Assembly (NCBI GenBank): GCA_011523365.1
Contig: WTGY01000097.1
Coordinates: 1 to 50,217, forward strand
Origin: Caldilineaceae bacterium
GTDB taxonomy: Bacteria; Chloroflexota; Anaerolineae; Caldilineales; Caldilineaceae
Reading direction: 5' to 3'
Length of the DNA stretch: 50,217 bases
Part shown: positions 8,011 through 15,921 of the stretch, piece by piece
How positions within the stretch are numbered: position 1 is the first letter of the stretch
Layout: each line of letters starts with the position of its first letter
Program-made: the position numbers and the translations under genes
Notes under the pieces: model-generated
What the model was told of the DNA's origin: nothing
Database searches by the model: none
What the model saw: the letters and a program-made list of their open reading frames with translations, nothing else

Positions 8011-9012
8011 ATGACCATATGTAATCAGATGGAAGCGGCGGCAGCAGCGGCGCAGATCGTGGGCATTGACCTGCATGAGGGCATTCAGATCATCGGCGCG
8101 GCGCGGCTGGCCGGTCGTCATCATCCGCCTTTCGATCTGGGGCTGCCGGCGCTGGTGCTCGCGATCACCGATGTACCGACTGCGCAGTCGGTCGGCGCCG
8201 TGCTGGGCAATGCCTACCCTGAGGACCATCCTCTGCAACTTATCTACCTGAAGGGAAATGGAACCCGCTCTGCGCGCGTTTTACCGCTGGCAGATCTTGC
8301 TTCGTCAGCCGGCGTTGACGAGGGCGCTTGCCTGTACGTGCCCGCCCTGCACCACAGCAGCTATGCTGATCTGCAGGAGGTGATGGCACACCTGAGGGCG
8401 CCGTACGGTTGCCCCTGGGACCGGGAGCAGACGCTGGCGAGCATACGGACCTACTTGCTGGACGAGGTAGCGGAGACGCTCGAGGCGATGGACTCTGAGG
8501 ATGAGGCGCATATCGCCGAGGAGCTGGGCGATGTACTCGGGATTGTTGCGATGATTGCGCAGATAGCGACCGAGGAGGGCCGCTTCCAGATGGCCGACGC
8601 GGTGCGCTTGAGCGTCGAGAAGCTCATCCGCCGGCATCCCCACGTCTTCGGCGAAGATGACATTGACGATATAGAGCATCTGTATACGCGCTGGGAAGAG
8701 ATCAAGGCGGAGGAGCGGGCGGCCCAGGACAGACCGGCGCGGGGCCCGCTGGATGCCGTGCCGGCGGCATTGCCTGCGCTGCGTAAGGCGCGCGCGATGC
8801 AGTCCAAGGCTGACCAGGCCGGTCTTCTCGACCGCGTTGCTCTGGCGGAGAGCAGTCCTGAGTTGGAGGATCTGCTGCCTGAGGGCTGCGACGAAAAGAC
8901 GCTGGGTCTTCTGTTGTGGCGGCTGGTCGCACTGGCAAACGCGCGCGGCCTGGACGGGGAGGACGCGTTGCGCGCCTTCATAGGGCGCTGGCGGGCAGAG
9001 AATACGCCGTAA
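8011..9012 (+). CDS. MazG-type NTP pyrophosphohydrolase with partial tetrapyrrole-methylase domain
   Basis: The 333-residue protein has a MazG domain: YGCPWDREQT (132-141) followed by LLDEVAETLEA and EELGD (170-174), the metal-binding acidic set. MazG hydrolyses NTPs to NMP and pyrophosphate, cleaning nucleotide pools. Residues 10-112 (GIDLHEGIQII...HHPPFD...PALVLAITD...YPEDHPLQLIYL...LYVPAL) resemble only the second half of the tetrapyrrole (corrin/porphyrin) methylase domain that precedes MazG in YabN-type fusions. The first half, with the SAM-binding GxGxG region, is absent, and the 226 bases upstream do not encode it in any frame. So methylase activity is unlikely and the domain is probably structural. 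The C-terminal tail (KARAMQSKADQAGL and on) follows the second MazG-like helical module. The ATG at 8011 has a GGAAGA site. Confidence 0.85.
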   Translation: MTICNQMEAAAAAAQIVGIDLHEGIQIIGAARLAGRHHPPFDLGLPALVLAITDVPTAQSVGAVLGNAYPEDHPLQLIYLKGNGTRSARVLPLADLASSAGVDEGACLYVPALHHSSYADLQEVMAHLRAPYGCPWDREQTLASIRTYLLDEVAETLEAMDSEDEAHIAEELGDVLGIVAMIAQIATEEGRFQMADAVRLSVEKLIRRHPHVFGEDDIDDIEHLYTRWEEIKAEERAAQDRPARGPLDAVPAALPALRKARAMQSKADQAGLLDRVALAESSPELEDLLPEGCDEKTLGLLLWRLVALANARGLDGEDALRAFIGRWRAENTP

Positions 9013-9076
9013 TGTGGGGAAGAAAAGAGAGCCTGCCAGCGTGGCAGTTCACGCGGTGCTCGCTTTTGATTCAGTC

Positions 9077-9496
9077 GGGTGCATCCCAAAATGGGGGCGA
9101 ACTTTCACATGTCTTAGTTGAGGTCTGAGCCATGTCCAGTCCCCGATTAACTCCAAGCCAAGGAAAGCGCCTCCTCTGACCACTGACTACTGACTACTGC
9201 AGTTGGGCGGTCGGGCCTATTCGGCCCTCCCTCGTGCGGGGGCTCCGCCCCCGCAACGCCCCCCCTACAACATGCCTCGCCGACCTGGTGTCGACATTGG
9301 TGAAAGGTCCCTAATCGAAGGGGCTTCGCCAAACCACGTCGCGCCAGTCCCATCAATTCCCCGTAGCTGCCGGCCCTGTGCCTGCCTTCGCATCCCCTCC
9401 AACTGACGGAACCCATGATAATGTCCGGCCTGACGCCTCCCCTGCGTCTTTCCAAAAGCCGCCAGACTATTCCCAACCCAAATTTGGGTTGTACCC
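9077..9496 (+). repeat. Dispersed element, copy C, with inverted ends
   Basis: The left end GGGTGCATCCCAAAATGGGG (9077-9096) and the right end CCCAAATTTGGGTTGTACCC (9477-9496) are imperfect mirror images. The core at 9206-9270 holds GGGCC-tattc-GGCCC and GCGGGGGC-tcc-GCCCCCGC. Just before the core is a short tandem tract of ctgaccact/ctgactact units. It lies between the mazG-like stop and the tRNA-Arg promoter. No protein-coding gene is visible in 9013-9798. Confidence 0.78.
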
Positions 9497-9510
9497 ATTC
9501 AGTCCCTTCT

Positions 9511-9540
9511 TTGAAGATTGGGGGCCGAACGTGCTATACT
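9511..9540 (+). promoter_or_regulatory. Promoter of tRNA-Arg
   Basis: TTGAAG (9511-9516) and TATACT (9535-9540) with an 18-base spacer end 15 bases before the first tRNA base, an ordinary layout for a stable-RNA promoter. Confidence 0.7.
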
Positions 9541-9555
9541 TTGGAGTGCTGGTTT

Positions 9556-9629
9556 GCCCCGGTAGCTCAGTGGATCAGAGCATCTGACTTCGGATCAGAG
9601 GGTCGTGGGTTCGAATCCTACCCGGGGTG
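9556..9629 (+). tRNA. tRNA-Arg, anticodon TCG
   Basis: The sequence folds as a complete 74-base cloverleaf. The acceptor stem is GCCCCGG/CCGGGGT with a terminal G-T pair and discriminator G. The D arm is GCTC/GAGC, the anticodon stem TCTGA/TCAGA with loop CTTCGGA giving anticodon TCG, the variable loop GGGTC, and the T arm GTGGG-TTCGAAT-CCTAC. It reads CGA arginine codons. CCA is not encoded. No clear T-run terminator follows; an imperfect GC-rich inverted pair lies near 9714-9747. Confidence 0.96.
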
Positions 9630-9798
9630 CTCACGTATACGGCCTGTCTGAGGCCGAGCGGGTTCACCGCTGTTCAAATGCCGCCCCGCGCTCCCAGGTT
9701 TGCGTTGCGATGGAGGGGCGGCTTTTCGTTGGCCCCCCTCCCTACTGCCGAGCCGCCAACAACTGCCGCAGTGATAGTGTGCGGTAGCGTACGGCCGG

Positions 9799-12700
9799 TC
9801 ACCAATGCAGGCGTAGGTAGGGTGAGGCAGAATGTACCTGGCCCACCCCGCTCGAAGGCTGTTCAGCCCAACGCGTGCGCAGGACGATTTCGTTCAGCAC
9901 CGGTTGCAGTGCTGCGAACTCCTCACTGTGGACGCAGAAGGCGAGGACAAGAAACCTCTCTCCGTCCGGGGACAGCAGAATGACCTGCCACACTTCACTC
10001 GCAGTCGCGTGCTCACGGTAGCGGATCGAAACGACCTCTTCGTCAAACGGTCTGAGATCCTGCACCAGTTCAACACTGGCAGGCTCGATGCTGTAAGCGT
10101 GCTCGGCGGCCGCCTGCGCATAGGACGCCAACGTCGTCCCTTCAGCCGCAACAGTGAAGACCAGCATGAAGTTGCTCGTCGCGCTGTCCGCGGACCCTGA
10201 CTGAAGACCCAGCCCGATGACGGCATCGTCGCGGCGCCCACTCATAGCAGACACCAGATCCCCCATCTCCGCAACGCCTAGTCGCCCGCCTTCCCTGCTT
10301 TTGACCGCGGATGAAAAGAGCAACAGATCGACCTGCGCTGGTCGCGCCGGGTCGAAATAGTGCCATCCCGATGGGTAGGACAACGACAGGCCGCGGGCAA
10401 GATCGTCGTACGTCAGCCAGCCCGGCGGGTCCGCCTGCAGCGCACGCTCCGCATCGGCGGATGGCGTCACATACTCGCCGTAGACCCAAGCCAGCTGCCC
10501 CTCGTATTCGATCTGCCACCAGTCGCCGGCGGCATTTGTGCTCACCGCAGCGTACTGTTGCCCTTCCGCGACCGTGCTGATAATGGCATGGTCGGTACCG
10601 GGACCGCCGCGAACATTCATGGTGCGCGTGATCGTCACCGTGGGACTGACAAGCGGCTCGTAGACAGGATGGTCCTGCCACTGAACCCGCCGTACGATGT
10701 CGCGCATCAATGGCTCCAGCCAGCCGTCGAACTGCTCGCCCCATATTTCAAAAGTGAACAAAAGATATGACCCACCGTCCGGCGAAAGCAGAACCACCTG
10801 CCAGCCGACCACCTCCGTGCCCGGCCGCTTGACAACCTTACCTTGTTCGACGACGGCGCCGCCGCTGCGGTACCGGATCGATACGGCCTCCTCACCCCAG
10901 GGCCGCAGACCGGGTCCAACCTTCACGCTTTCCAACGTCTCGACTTCAGACTCTTCCAGGCGGGCGGCCAATTGCAGCGCAAATTGCGCCAGTGTTCGAC
11001 CCGCAACCGGTATGGTGCGAAGGGCAAAGTGATTGTTGTAGGTCGAAGGCTCGTCCGGCGCGTGCTGGAAGCCATATCCAATGAGCCGGTCCTCTTGACG
11101 GGACGGAGTCAGGGAGTCGATGTACGCAGATTGCCGTGTGAGCACAGCGTCGGCGGCGGCCGGGTCACCCATCTGCGGCTGTAGGGAGGACAACTCCTCT
11201 TTGGAGGAAGCGTAGAGCCATCCTGGCGGATGGAATATCCTGAGTCCATGCGCCGCATCTTCGACCGCGGTCCAGTCCTGGAACGGGCCCCCAGAGAGGG
11301 CAGGTGTATCTCCAGTCGGGATCACCAGGGGATTGTGGACCGGCATCATCGGTACCGCTGGTCGGGTCGGAGAATTGGACTCGATATCGACCCAGCGCGC
11401 GCGCTGCACGATTTCACCCAGCACCGGCTGCAATGCCGCGAACTCGTCAACGTTAACACTGAAGGCAAGGACGAGAAGCCTCTCTTCGTCAGGGGACAGG
11501 AGAACAACCTGCCATACTTCACTCGCGGTTGCGTGCTCACGGTAGCGGACCGATACGACCTCCTCGTTTGACGGTCTGAGGCCTTGCACAAGTACGACGT
11601 TGGCAGGCTCGATGCTGTACGCGTGTTCGGCGGCCGCCTGCGCATAGCGTTCCAGCGTCGTCCCTTCAGCCGCGACAGTGAAGACCAACATGAAGTTGCT
11701 CGACGCACTGTCGGGCGGGCCTGACTGAAAGCCCAACCCAATTACGGCGTCGTCGCGGCGCCCGCTCATGGCTGACACCAGCGCTCCCATCTCCGCCAAG
11801 TCAAGCCGCGTGCCATCGCGACGCTTAACGGCGGCCGAAAAGAGGGACTGGTCGACCTGCATAGGGCGCGCCGGGTCGAAATAGTGCCATCCCGATGGAT
11901 AGGACAGCGAAAAACCGCGGGCAAGATCGTCGTACGTCAGCCAGCCCGACGGGTCCGCCTTCGGTGCTCCCTCCGCAGCCGCGGTCGGCGTCACGAACCC
12001 GCCATAGACCCACGCCAACTGCCCCTCGTATTCGATCTGCCACCAGTCGCCGGCTGCATTTGTGCTCACCGCTGGGTACCGTTGCGCCTCGGAGGCCATG
12101 CCGACAATGGGTTGGTCAATATCCGGACCAGCGCGCACGTACATGGTGCGCGAGATCGTCACAGTGGGCCCGACCGGTGGCTCGTAGGCAGGATGGTCCA
12201 GCCACTGTACACGCCGCACGATGTCGCGCAACAGAGGCTTCAGCCAGCCGTCAAACTGATCGCCGCGTATATCGAAGGTGACCAGAAGGAAGGTGCCACC
12301 GTCCGGCGAAAGCAGCACCACCTGCCAGCCGACCACCTCCGTGCCTGGCCGCTTGACAACCTTGCCTTCCTCGACAACGGCGCCGCCGCTGCGGTACCGG
12401 ATCGACGCGGCCTCCTCACCCCAGGGCCGCAGACCGGGGCCAGCCTTAACGCTCTCCAACGTCTCGACTTCAGACTCTTCCTTACGGGCGGCTAACTGCA
12501 GGGCAAACTGCTCCAGCGTGCGTCCCGCAGCAGGTATTGCACGAATGTCAAAGCGGTTGATGTAGGCTGACTCCCTGTCGGGGGAAAACTGGAAACCGTA
12601 ACCAACGAATTGGCCTTCTTTCCCTGCCGAGGTCAGAGATTCGATGTGCGCAGCCTGCCGGACGAGCACAGCCTCGGCGGCGGCCGGGTCCCCCATCTGC

Positions 12701-13101
12701 GGCTGCAGGGAGAACAGCCTCTCTTTGGAGGAGGCGTAGAACCATCCTTGCGGGTGGAATATCCTGAGACCGTGCGTCACATCTTCGACTGCGGGCCAGT
12801 TCTGGTACGGGCCCCCTGAGAGGGAAGGCGTATCTCCAGTCGGTATCGCCAGGGGATTGTGAATGGACAATATCGGGACCGCAGGCAGAGGATCGGGGGG
12901 TGTTTCGGAGACCTGCTGTACGGCCCCGACATTGGCTGTGATCGCCGAACGGGCTTGCGAGACGACAACCGACCCGTCAGCGGCCACTGCCTCTGAGGCG
13001 GCGGCCGAATCCGGTCGCTGAGACGCGCCCGACCGGTACCCGGACAGAACAAGGGAGACGCAGGCCAGTACAGTCAGGACAAGACAGCGAATGGGGGACA
13101 T
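9799..13101 (-). CDS. Secreted protein with duplicated PsbP-like/SH3b modules, 1100 residues
   Basis: After an N-terminal signal peptide (hydrophobic 5-20) and a linker, the protein is two copies of a 508-residue unit (about 73-580 and 581-1088). Each unit has a module beginning GLRIFHP(Q/P)GW and ending DIVRRVQW, an SH3b domain (MYVRAGPDID...WWQIEYEGQLAWVYG), and a second module beginning GLSYPSGWHYFDP-like and ending with an EIV...W motif. The modules look like the PsbP/DcrB-related fold seen in many secreted proteins; SH3b domains usually bind peptidoglycan or its peptides. So this is probably a wall-associated surface protein with no obvious catalytic residues. The segment LVLSGY is where the related gene at 15069 has a lipobox Cys (LTGC); here it is Tyr, so secretion rather than lipidation is likely. 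Last gene of the uvrA-led tandem. Confidence 0.75.
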   Translation of the reverse strand: MSPIRCLVLTVLACVSLVLSGYRSGASQRPDSAAASEAVAADGSVVVSQARSAITANVGAVQQVSETPPDPLPAVPILSIHNPLAIPTGDTPSLSGGPYQNWPAVEDVTHGLRIFHPQGWFYASSKERLFSLQPQMGDPAAAEAVLVRQAAHIESLTSAGKEGQFVGYGFQFSPDRESAYINRFDIRAIPAAGRTLEQFALQLAARKEESEVETLESVKAGPGLRPWGEEAASIRYRSGGAVVEEGKVVKRPGTEVVGWQVVLLSPDGGTFLLVTFDIRGDQFDGWLKPLLRDIVRRVQWLDHPAYEPPVGPTVTISRTMYVRAGPDIDQPIVGMASEAQRYPAVSTNAAGDWWQIEYEGQLAWVYGGFVTPTAAAEGAPKADPSGWLTYDDLARGFSLSYPSGWHYFDPARPMQVDQSLFSAAVKRRDGTRLDLAEMGALVSAMSGRRDDAVIGLGFQSGPPDSASSNFMLVFTVAAEGTTLERYAQAAAEHAYSIEPANVVLVQGLRPSNEEVVSVRYREHATASEVWQVVLLSPDEERLLVLAFSVNVDEFAALQPVLGEIVQRARWVDIESNSPTRPAVPMMPVHNPLVIPTGDTPALSGGPFQDWTAVEDAAHGLRIFHPPGWLYASSKEELSSLQPQMGDPAAADAVLTRQSAYIDSLTPSRQEDRLIGYGFQHAPDEPSTYNNHFALRTIPVAGRTLAQFALQLAARLEESEVETLESVKVGPGLRPWGEEAVSIRYRSGGAVVEQGKVVKRPGTEVVGWQVVLLSPDGGSYLLFTFEIWGEQFDGWLEPLMRDIVRRVQWQDHPVYEPLVSPTVTITRTMNVRGGPGTDHAIISTVAEGQQYAAVSTNAAGDWWQIEYEGQLAWVYGEYVTPSADAERALQADPPGWLTYDDLARGLSLSYPSGWHYFDPARPAQVDLLLFSSAVKSREGGRLGVAEMGDLVSAMSGRRDDAVIGLGLQSGSADSATSNFMLVFTVAAEGTTLASYAQAAAEHAYSIEPASVELVQDLRPFDEEVVSIRYREHATASEVWQVILLSPDGERFLVLAFCVHSEEFAALQPVLNEIVLRTRWAEQPSSGVGQVHSASPYLRLHW
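9838..12885 (-). repeat. Internal 1524-base tandem duplication
   Basis: DNA at 12885-11362 and 11361-9838 is the same coding unit repeated in frame with an offset of 1524 bases (508 codons). For example, cgtacgtcag occurs at 10407 and 11931 in matching context. Many stretches of 30-60 bases are nearly identical at the DNA level, so the duplication is fairly recent or kept alike by recombination. Confidence 0.9.
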
Positions 13102-13169
13102 TGCGAACGTACTCCCTGCAGACAGGTCGGTGAACGGCGATCATCTCAGTTCAGAAGTGGCGTGGCTGC

Positions 13170-15002
13170 CTACCGGACACCATCCGTCTGCTCAACTGTG
13201 TCCACGAATTGCCCGAAGACCCATCCGGGCTGGCCGTGATAGTCGATCTGCCACCAGTTTCCCACCACATTCCTGCCGGTGATCGGATACTGATAGCCCG
13301 GTTCGGTGGTGTCGATGACAGCGAAGCGGCCGCCTGGACCGCCGTAGACGTTCATGCGGCGGCCGAATGTCAACACTGCCTGCGCGGCCGGCAGCAGAGG
13401 AGGAAGGGGAAACCTGGCCACGATCTGGACGCTTCCTGCTTTGACCAGCTCAACCAGGTCGTCATATACCCATCCGGGCTGGCCGTTATCGTCGATCCGC
13501 CACCAGTCGCCGGCCATATTCCTGCCAGTAATCTGATATTGGCGTCCAGGCACGACTTCGCCGACGATAGGGTAGCTGTTGTCCGGCCCTGCTCGCAGGT
13601 TCGCTGGCCGGTTGACCATCATCGCCGCCTCAGTCACCGGCAGTAAAGGCGGGGCGAGGATTCTGACGACGGCTACCTGCACGCCCCCCACGGCAACTGG
13701 TGTGACCAACTCGCCGAAGACCCATCCGGTCTGACCGTTTTTGTCGATCTGCCACCAGTCGCCCGCCTGGTTTCTGCCCGTGATCAGATACTGCTGGCCG
13801 GCTACCGCAACGCCGATTACGGGGTTACTGGCGCCAGGGCCGCTGCGCACATTGACGCGCCGGTCGATCATCGCCACCGGAACTGATACGGGGGCGTCGG
13901 GTATATCAGCCGCCGCGAGAGGATCTGAGACCCAACCGGGCTGCCCGCCATAGCTGATCCGCCACCAGTTGCCCGAAAAATCCCGTTCCAAAATCGAGAA
14001 CTGCCTGCCCGCTTCAATCTTGCCAACAATAGGACTGAATGGGGCGGGTTCGTTATGGACGTACATTGTCCGACTGGAAACTGTCGCTGGACCGAACCCA
14101 GGATCTGTCCCACCGTGGTCGCCGGCCCACTGCACGCGCCGTACCATCTCAGCCAGCAGCGGCTCTAACTCTTCAAACTTCTCGCCAAGGATGGAGAAAG
14201 TCAGAATGAGTAGATACTTGGCATCCGGCGAGAGCAGAATAACCTGCCAGCCGGTTGTACGCGTGCCGGTCACAATGGATTGGGAGGTTGTCGGGACAGG
14301 CACAGCACCCCGGAATCGGATCGAAACTGCTTCTTCCCTGTTGGGCCGCAACCTGGTGACCAGATCAAAACTGTCCACGTCGATCCCGATTTGCCTGTCC
14401 AATGCGGCAGCAGCGCCTTGCCCAAACTCGTATAACGCAAGGCCTCTTGCCGGGAATATCTCCACTTTGACGCTATTGGCATGCAGCAGATCAGGAGGAT
14501 CCGGCGGGAAGGCGAAGCCAGCGCCGATGAAGGAACTCGGCTGTACAGTCGACTGCAGCTCAATCAGCAGTTTCACGATTTCCGCTCTGCCCAACGCTGC
14601 CATTTCCTGCTGCAGAGCTTCTGTCCGCGTACCGTCGAAGAAGGACCACTCCGGAGGGCAATAGATCGTCAGACCATGTGCTACATATTCGAACGCGTGC
14701 CAGTCAGTCGAAACGTTGACGGTTTCCGGATCCGCCGGCGGGGCGGCCTCTGTATCTTGGACGTCTGACACCGGAGTGGGTGTGGGGGAGGGGGATTGAG
14801 ATGAGGAAAAGTAAGAGAAAAGGGCGAAGTCACTGGACGCCGCAGCCAACATGCCAGAGATTCCAGGCACGCTTTGGTTGGTTAGCAAGACTCCGCGACG
14901 AGCGGCGGTTGAGTCAGAAAGCAACGGCAGGTCAGGGGCCGGTCGACCAAGCCATCCCAGGGAAAGGAGACATAATGGCACCAGGTATAAAAATCCCCGC
15001 AT
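13170..15002 (-). CDS. Secreted protein: one PsbP-like module plus four SH3b domains
   Basis: The ATG at 15002 has an AGGAAG ribosome site and opens directly on a signal peptide (MRGFLYLVPLCLLSLGWLG); the ORF is open 21 codons further upstream, but that has no such site. A Ser/Thr/Pro linker (residues ~70-80) precedes a PsbP-like module (GLTIYCPPEWSFFDG ... MVRRVQW). Four SH3b repeats follow, each with a (V/L)NVRSGPG-like start, GNWW or GDWW, and a QPGWV end (near 13920, 13735, 13490 and 13230 on the DNA). Tandem SH3b domains usually anchor proteins to peptidoglycan. It is paralogous to both flanking genes, with gaps of 66 and 68 bases on the same strand, so an operon is likely. No enzymatic signature is visible. 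Confidence 0.75.
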   Translation of the reverse strand: MRGFLYLVPLCLLSLGWLGRPAPDLPLLSDSTAARRGVLLTNQSVPGISGMLAAASSDFALFSYFSSSQSPSPTPTPVSDVQDTEAAPPADPETVNVSTDWHAFEYVAHGLTIYCPPEWSFFDGTRTEALQQEMAALGRAEIVKLLIELQSTVQPSSFIGAGFAFPPDPPDLLHANSVKVEIFPARGLALYEFGQGAAAALDRQIGIDVDSFDLVTRLRPNREEAVSIRFRGAVPVPTTSQSIVTGTRTTGWQVILLSPDAKYLLILTFSILGEKFEELEPLLAEMVRRVQWAGDHGGTDPGFGPATVSSRTMYVHNEPAPFSPIVGKIEAGRQFSILERDFSGNWWRISYGGQPGWVSDPLAAADIPDAPVSVPVAMIDRRVNVRSGPGASNPVIGVAVAGQQYLITGRNQAGDWWQIDKNGQTGWVFGELVTPVAVGGVQVAVVRILAPPLLPVTEAAMMVNRPANLRAGPDNSYPIVGEVVPGRQYQITGRNMAGDWWRIDDNGQPGWVYDDLVELVKAGSVQIVARFPLPPLLPAAQAVLTFGRRMNVYGGPGGRFAVIDTTEPGYQYPITGRNVVGNWWQIDYHGQPGWVFGQFVDTVEQTDGVR

Positions 15003-15068
15003 ACGTGCTTCCTGACCTCGATTGCCCGTGAGTTGCAAATCGTGAACAGAGAATTCACGGGCCACTGT

Positions 15069-15857
15069 TCATTTGAGCCACTGGACGCGTTGTACGATCT
15101 CAGTCAACAGCGGCTCCAACTCCGCGAAGTCTTCGCTGCGGATACTAAAGGTAAGGACGATGATCCTCTCTGCTTCCGGTGAAAGTACGCCCACCTGCCA
15201 GCCAATGATTTCCATATCCGGCTGATCGAAAAGGGCGCCTTCTGAGCGGTAACGGACTGATGCTACCTCTGCGCCCTCAGGCCGCAGACCGGCAACTACT
15301 TGAGAGCTATCCACCTCAATCCCTTCCATGCTGTCCAATTGCGCAGCGATCATTTGGGCAATCAGTTGCAGGAACAGCCCTTCGGTGTGGAAGTAGATGA
15401 CGTTGATGTTGTTGACAAACCGGGTGTCGGGCGAATTTCCGTTGTCGTATTGGAAGCCCAATCCGACAAAAAGATCATCTTGCTGTATCGCCTGGGCAGA
15501 GGATGCCAAGAGTTCCCTGATCTCGTCGCTGTCAGCTCTTTCGCCCAACTCCTCGAAAAGCTCGGCCAGCTCCTTCTTTGTTGGATCGACGAAGATCCAT
15601 CCCGACGGATAGGATATTGAGAGCCCGCGCGTCTCATCGACAAATGTCTGCCACTCAGAGGAGACCGGGGGATTCGATGGTACCGGTGCGGCAGCGACCG
15701 GGGGCTCCGGTATTGCAGTGGCAGTCGGCTGTGAAGCAGGCAGAGAGGCGCTGGGCGCGGACGAAGCCGGCGCTTCGGGTTGGATCGGAACGCAGCCGGT
15801 CAGAACTAACAGTGTGCAGGCAGGTGCGATCAGGAACAGACGAAAACCTCCCCACAT
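15069..15857 (-). CDS. Lipoprotein with PsbP-like module
   Basis: The product is 262 residues. The ATG at 15857 follows AGGAGG and starts MWGGFRLFLIAPACTLLVLTGC, a textbook lipoprotein signal with the lipobox Cys at about residue 22. After an Ala/Pro/Ser-rich linker, one PsbP/DcrB-like module runs from GLSISYPSGWIFVDP to EIVQRVQWLK. It is the simplest member of the three-gene family here and is likely anchored on the outer face of the membrane. An upstream in-frame extension reaching 15929 would overlap the uvrA stop and lacks a ribosome site. The gap to the uvrA stop is 64 bases. Function unknown. Confidence 0.75.
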   Translation of the reverse strand: MWGGFRLFLIAPACTLLVLTGCVPIQPEAPASSAPSASLPASQPTATAIPEPPVAAAPVPSNPPVSSEWQTFVDETRGLSISYPSGWIFVDPTKKELAELFEELGERADSDEIRELLASSAQAIQQDDLFVGLGFQYDNGNSPDTRFVNNINVIYFHTEGLFLQLIAQMIAAQLDSMEGIEVDSSQVVAGLRPEGAEVASVRYRSEGALFDQPDMEIIGWQVGVLSPEAERIIVLTFSIRSEDFAELEPLLTEIVQRVQWLK

Positions 15858-15921
15858 GCGCCTCGCCTCCTTCTCTACAAGGCCAGCGGCTGAAACCAGC
15901 GCAGAGACTGGCTTGCGACTG

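Noticed and set aside
9033..9047. Terminator after the MazG-like gene (CTGCCA/TGGCAG)
   Set aside because: Six-base stem with no T-run; probably chance.
9714..9747. Terminator after tRNA-Arg
   Set aside because: The GC-rich arms pair for only about seven bases and no T-run follows on either strand.
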